From IMG/VR virus record IMGVR_UViG_3300007619_000002, positions 1 through 64,000 of that record: a stretch of 64,000 nt of DNA; one strand, 5' to 3'. The position numbers and the translations under genes were made by a program. Positions 61,701 through 64,000 of this stretch are shown here, in pieces. Below the pieces are notes generated by a model. The model worked only from the letters and a program-made list of their open reading frames with translations, searched no databases and was not told the origin of the DNA. This DNA comes from a virus. Position 1 is the stretch's first letter; the number at the start of each line of letters is the position of its first letter.

Positions 61701-62731
61701 AGCATGGTGGAGGGAAAGCGCTGTTCGTTGAGCTGAAGCGGACGCAGCTCCGGAGCGGTCTTCAAAAGCTCATCGACACGCGGCGAAAGATCGTTCGCCA
61801 TGGCGCGCGTGGAGGCGTCAAGCACGCGCGAATGCGTCTCGGCACCCATGGCCTGAACCATGGAAGCCTCTTCAGGGGCCGCGGCCGGATAGATACGCCG
61901 GTCCATCTTCGGGATCATGCCCGCGACCTCGGCTGCCTCTTGAGGATCGACGATCCGGGACAGCCGCTCGTTCATCTTCACGTCAAGCCGCTTGCGACGC
62001 GCGTCTAGGTAAGCGCCGCCTGCAAGGTGCAGGCCGGAGCCGAGGACGCCGCCGATGGTGATGTCCATGAAGGCGGACATTTCGTCATATTGCTGCTGGA
62101 GCGCTTGGGCCTGACCGTAGATGGCGGGGGTGATGAGGGCTGTGCCAACAGCGCCTTCAACAGCGCCCTTTGCCGCGCGGGCGGGGTATTTCCCGAGCTG
62201 AGCAACCATGCGCGCATAGCGGGCCTCACGGACGATGGGAACGAACCCGACAGCCAGATTGAGCGGATCGATGGCTGATGCTGCAAGGTCAGCAATAAAG
62301 CCAGTCGCTGACGCGCCGAAAGATGGCGACTTCGAAAGGATGGTATTTCGCTCGTTTTCAGATCGCTTGAGATCTGCGAGATAATCGAACTGGCCCTGCG
62401 TTGGCGGCTCTGAGAAACGAAGGCCAATGGGCTCTCCTCTTTCATTTGCCTCGTCAACGCTCATGCGCCGGGCGCGCGGATCGGATGGGTCGAGGCCGCC
62501 GGGAACGACCTCTTTCATGCCCAGTTCGTTGACGAAGGTCGTGGCGTGGCGCTCGTCAAGATCGGCCAGACGTGACAGGTGACGGGCCTGCTGTGTCGGG
62601 TTGAGCGAGAAGGTCTGCTCGCCGGACGTGCGGACATAATCCCCGAATGTGGGGTTCAGATCCTCGAAACTTGGCTGTCTAACGGCTGGCAGGAACTGAT
62701 CGTCCGGCTCGCCTTGGAGGATGAAGACCAT
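58730..62731 (-). CDS. Giant polyvalent ejection protein with DdrB/ParB-like and SAP domains
   Basis: A 1333-residue protein. Its ATG overlaps the stop of the partial gene at the right edge (TAATG). The N-terminal 300 residues resemble internal virion proteins with hydrophobic segments (SAIDPLNLAVGFVPIV, TALITPAIYGQAQALQ). An acidic, low-complexity middle (about 590-800) follows. At about 830-960 lies a ParB-superfamily domain of the DdrB type (VELRDLEYASGQFQPRDRTR, LMILSGNGRVKSI, then DAELVRFADRANRS). At about 1255-1295 a SAP DNA-binding motif (MRSKKAELQAMNEDLGLDTT). Such proteins are ejected with the DNA and can protect it from host defences. Confidence 0.7.
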   Translation of the reverse strand: MVFILQGEPDDQFLPAVRQPSFEDLNPTFGDYVRTSGEQTFSLNPTQQARHLSRLADLDERHATTFVNELGMKEVVPGGLDPSDPRARRMSVDEANERGEPIGLRFSEPPTQGQFDYLADLKRSENERNTILSKSPSFGASATGFIADLAASAIDPLNLAVGFVPIVREARYARMVAQLGKYPARAAKGAVEGAVGTALITPAIYGQAQALQQQYDEMSAFMDITIGGVLGSGLHLAGGAYLDARRKRLDVKMNERLSRIVDPQEAAEVAGMIPKMDRRIYPAAAPEEASMVQAMGAETHSRVLDASTRAMANDLSPRVDELLKTAPELRPLQLNEQRFPSTMLLRSDFSAADYTAGTRGTEVMEAYAADLIGDERTGILAARALMSHFDKRYKRLKNLTVKEDHPIDFAAESGPLLDSPDQRVIYDPRPEVLRVTEGATPGAILHEINRAIDALYEKAGNESGGYRYRKDDLRGQTAHRVALRELYQADPERAPQAHRTPTEAVDEFSKPDQPGLFSDTGRRVADQAWDTVQDGKDKDLETIMKDEEIAAVESVVANTDATIRDLGIAERIIPLEERQMLERMASRQGADQLQGDLLSTLDEALEDGDISDVLHEANAILKDPELLKAVIRGDKDLDAAIAEAAAKQPKPEPKPEPIEGEEPAPVQEAEADADLEGPSLEELAQGMLDDILAKRELADFESQVVRSEQTELGASRHTEDAVDTTEELEFNEAQRVRALREGDGAARGGKTAPSKLQREGRPLEEGLFAPAPRRDGQTTGGTGAAIERERGAGRSDTQAPETAQSLGYATVTRRVITPDGSLEANVEPTIVELRDLEYASGQFQPRDRTRKESDAEIIERARALDPEQLMPTRVADAGAPLVIERNGKLMILSGNGRVKSIAKTYSYEPFYNRSQAYRERLGAAADGFRAPVLVMKITDSMTDAELVRFADRANRSRIAAMSSTERARRDAEAAGMTIMTLYQGGEFTSSDNRKFMQAFMRKVATAQEMGEMSKNGVLTKTGVDRLNAAVLAAAYDDPSLLSLMLESTDNNIKSIATAYRNVAPKMMQLRAEIADGTVREEMDFTTYMIEAAHFIQKSRDEGVKIKNALAQLDAFSQPDPTVLWLIRNFYDPNLSRAISALRISELLENLVDIARQKRSGGFLEDTTGLDDVLSAAEGRPLYAPDEAAEPTLDAGDGGRGPSRSREAPEQALPEPRQRDGEPGTGRPVAEEVAKDTLPAIPDFNPEAHPGRLKKSTLMRSKKAELQAMNEDLGLDTTGKKPELIDRLIEDFMQKSKPEAKVTPEGEPVARFEGLSDEEIDALPDPAAPAESLG

Positions 62732-64000
62732 TATGGGGCTGTCCTTGGAATGCCGCGCTCGTCATATTGGAGCTTTGGATAAGACCGTCCGGCCGAGCGC
62801 CTGCCAGCAGCCTCGATCTCGTCCCAACTGAAGAAAGCCCGTCTTGGCGGACCGCCCGGCGTACCGACCATGACGAATTCCCCGCTCTCGCCGATCACAT
62901 AAACACCCGTGCCTTCGGCATTGGTGATCAGGCGACCATTTGTCTTAAGGCTGTCGATATAGCGCCGATGTTCATAACCTCGGCTAGTGGCTGGACTATC
63001 GGGAAGAACGGTAGAAATATCGGTTGATATATCGCCAATAAGAGTCGGTAATCCATGTTCAATTCCAGACCCGAAATAACTGCTTCTCTTGTCAATTTCT
63101 GTGCGTGGGATAATAACGCCGCTCCTGACGGCGACATTACTCTTAAACAGATCATCAGCGGCCTGCTCTACGGCATCGCTCAAACCCTTGCCGTCGCGGA
63201 TCATGTAGACCATGGCCGTGCGAGAGACGGCTCTGTGATAGGTCTCACGCGCCGACGCCGCATGGACGCCGCCCTGAATGGCGGAGGTGAACTCGATGAT
63301 CTCGTCGGAGACCGCCTTGTCGATGTCCTTTTGGGTTTCCCCACTACGCTCGCGCAGAAAGGTCTTCTTGGCCGTGTCCTTGCCGGTCGTGTCGGCGGAG
63401 GCCCGCTCCATGACGAAGCTCTCGACAAGCGCATCCTGACCGCGCCGGTTCGCCGTGGTCAGCGCCTTGTACTCGGCCGGTCCGCCATGCTTGGCCACCT
63501 CGCCCCAGACCCGGTTCAGATGCCTGCCATAGGTCGAGGCGAGCTGCTCGATCAGCCCCTTTGCGGCCGTGCCTGAGCGGATCTCACCTAGCTGGTTGGC
63601 CAACTTTTGCGCCCCGGCCTCGCCAATGATGGCTATGTCGCTCAAGGGGAGGCCCTCACGGCGCTGAAGGCTGATCAGCGCGTCATAGGCGCGCTCACGG
63701 ATCGGAAGCCCCTCCTCGCCCGCAGGAGCCCCGGCAATGGCTTTCATCGCCTGCCGCCCGCTCTCATTGTGCAGGGTCAGGAAGCCGAGCGGGTCCTTCT
63801 GGATCGCCGTGTTGATGCCCTTGATCGCATTGGCGGCAATCTCGAAGCGACGGCGCTCATCGTCGGCCAGATCCTCGATGCGCCCGGTCGGAACCAGCGA
63901 GGTCAGGTATTGACCGCGCTCCTCCGGCGTCATCTTGATCGCCGCTTGCGTGACGTCGTAGGTCTCCTCGGCCTCCAGAAGCGCCACGCGCCATTTGTTG
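62731..64000 (-). CDS. Internal virion protein, C-terminal part (5' end off window)
   Basis: Open from the right edge to the TAA at 62731; the first in-frame start is a GTG at 63987 without a ribosome-binding site, so the gene almost certainly begins off the window. It is 423 codons long, mostly helical and charged (MTPEERGQYLTSLVPTGRIE, LASTYGRHLNRVWGEVAKHG), ending in a short beta-rich domain. The N-terminal part off the window would join well to the transglycosylase-containing fragment at 1-1054. Confidence 0.6.
   Translation of the reverse strand, partial: NKWRVALLEAEETYDVTQAAIKMTPEERGQYLTSLVPTGRIEDLADDERRRFEIAANAIKGINTAIQKDPLGFLTLHNESGRQAMKAIAGAPAGEEGLPIRERAYDALISLQRREGLPLSDIAIIGEAGAQKLANQLGEIRSGTAAKGLIEQLASTYGRHLNRVWGEVAKHGGPAEYKALTTANRRGQDALVESFVMERASADTTGKDTAKKTFLRERSGETQKDIDKAVSDEIIEFTSAIQGGVHAASARETYHRAVSRTAMVYMIRDGKGLSDAVEQAADDLFKSNVAVRSGVIIPRTEIDKRSSYFGSGIEHGLPTLIGDISTDISTVLPDSPATSRGYEHRRYIDSLKTNGRLITNAEGTGVYVIGESGEFVMVGTPGGPPRRAFFSWDEIEAAGRRSAGRSYPKLQYDERGIPRTAP

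Noticed and set aside
1-64000. Exact circularity of the window
   Set aside because: Joining base 1 directly to base 64000 puts the two edge gene fragments out of frame (3n+1 missing bases are needed), so the window is not itself a closed circle.

Overview
The window is most of the genome of a T7-like (podovirus-type) bacteriophage of an alphaproteobacterium, with about 115 tightly packed genes. The phage identity rests on a full set of virion genes in T7 order: terminase, connector/portal, scaffold, capsid, tail tubular proteins A and B, internal virion proteins, tail fibre and lysis genes. The alphaproteobacterial host is inferred from the GC-rich composition, an Omp25/RopB-like outer-membrane porin gene, an alphaproteobacterial-type boxA sequence and many small genes of the kind seen in Hyphomicrobiales/Rhodobacterales phages. 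I see no integrase, CI-type repressor, DNA polymerase or RNA polymerase gene.

Layout. (1) 24655 down to 1, minus strand: the small terminase subunit, a run of very small overlapping genes (24-18 kb), then the large terminase, portal, scaffold, capsid, a cassette of sugar/methyl-transfer enzymes, tail tubular proteins and internal virion proteins. The last gene runs off the left edge. (2) 64000 down to 48345, minus strand: another partial internal virion protein at the right edge, two very large polyvalent ejection proteins, a gp16-like protein, the tail fibre, tail accessory proteins, an endolysin and a nested spanin pair. The two edges look like the two halves of one gene, so the molecule is probably circular or circularly permuted and slightly longer than 64 kb. 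(3) 42.5 down to 36.1 kb, minus strand: replication genes (initiator-like protein, primase zinc domain, primase-helicase), small regulators and a phage-borne outer-membrane porin. (4) 42.8-48.4 kb, plus strand: recombination and replication accessory genes (PD-(D/E)XK exonuclease, SSB-like protein, DUF1367-like protein, HNH nuclease, ParB-like protein, LuxR-type HTH), with RusA facing them.

(5) 24.7-36.0 kb, plus strand, is the most unusual region: about 22 small accessory genes, nearly all of unknown function. Almost every gene is preceded by the same module: a strong variable hairpin, a mini-hairpin whose 3-5 bp stem changes between copies but always stays paired, and the box TGGAGGTAAC next to the start codon. 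The array is headed by a near-consensus sigma70 promoter (24679) and a boxA-like site with a following hairpin (24728-24789). This suggests antitermination through the inter-gene hairpins. An IS1595-family element (30130-32574) carrying a rhuM-type passenger gene has split one gene of the array. Its 8-bp target duplications and inverted repeats can be read exactly, and removing it restores a 161-codon gene that has a paralogue nearby.
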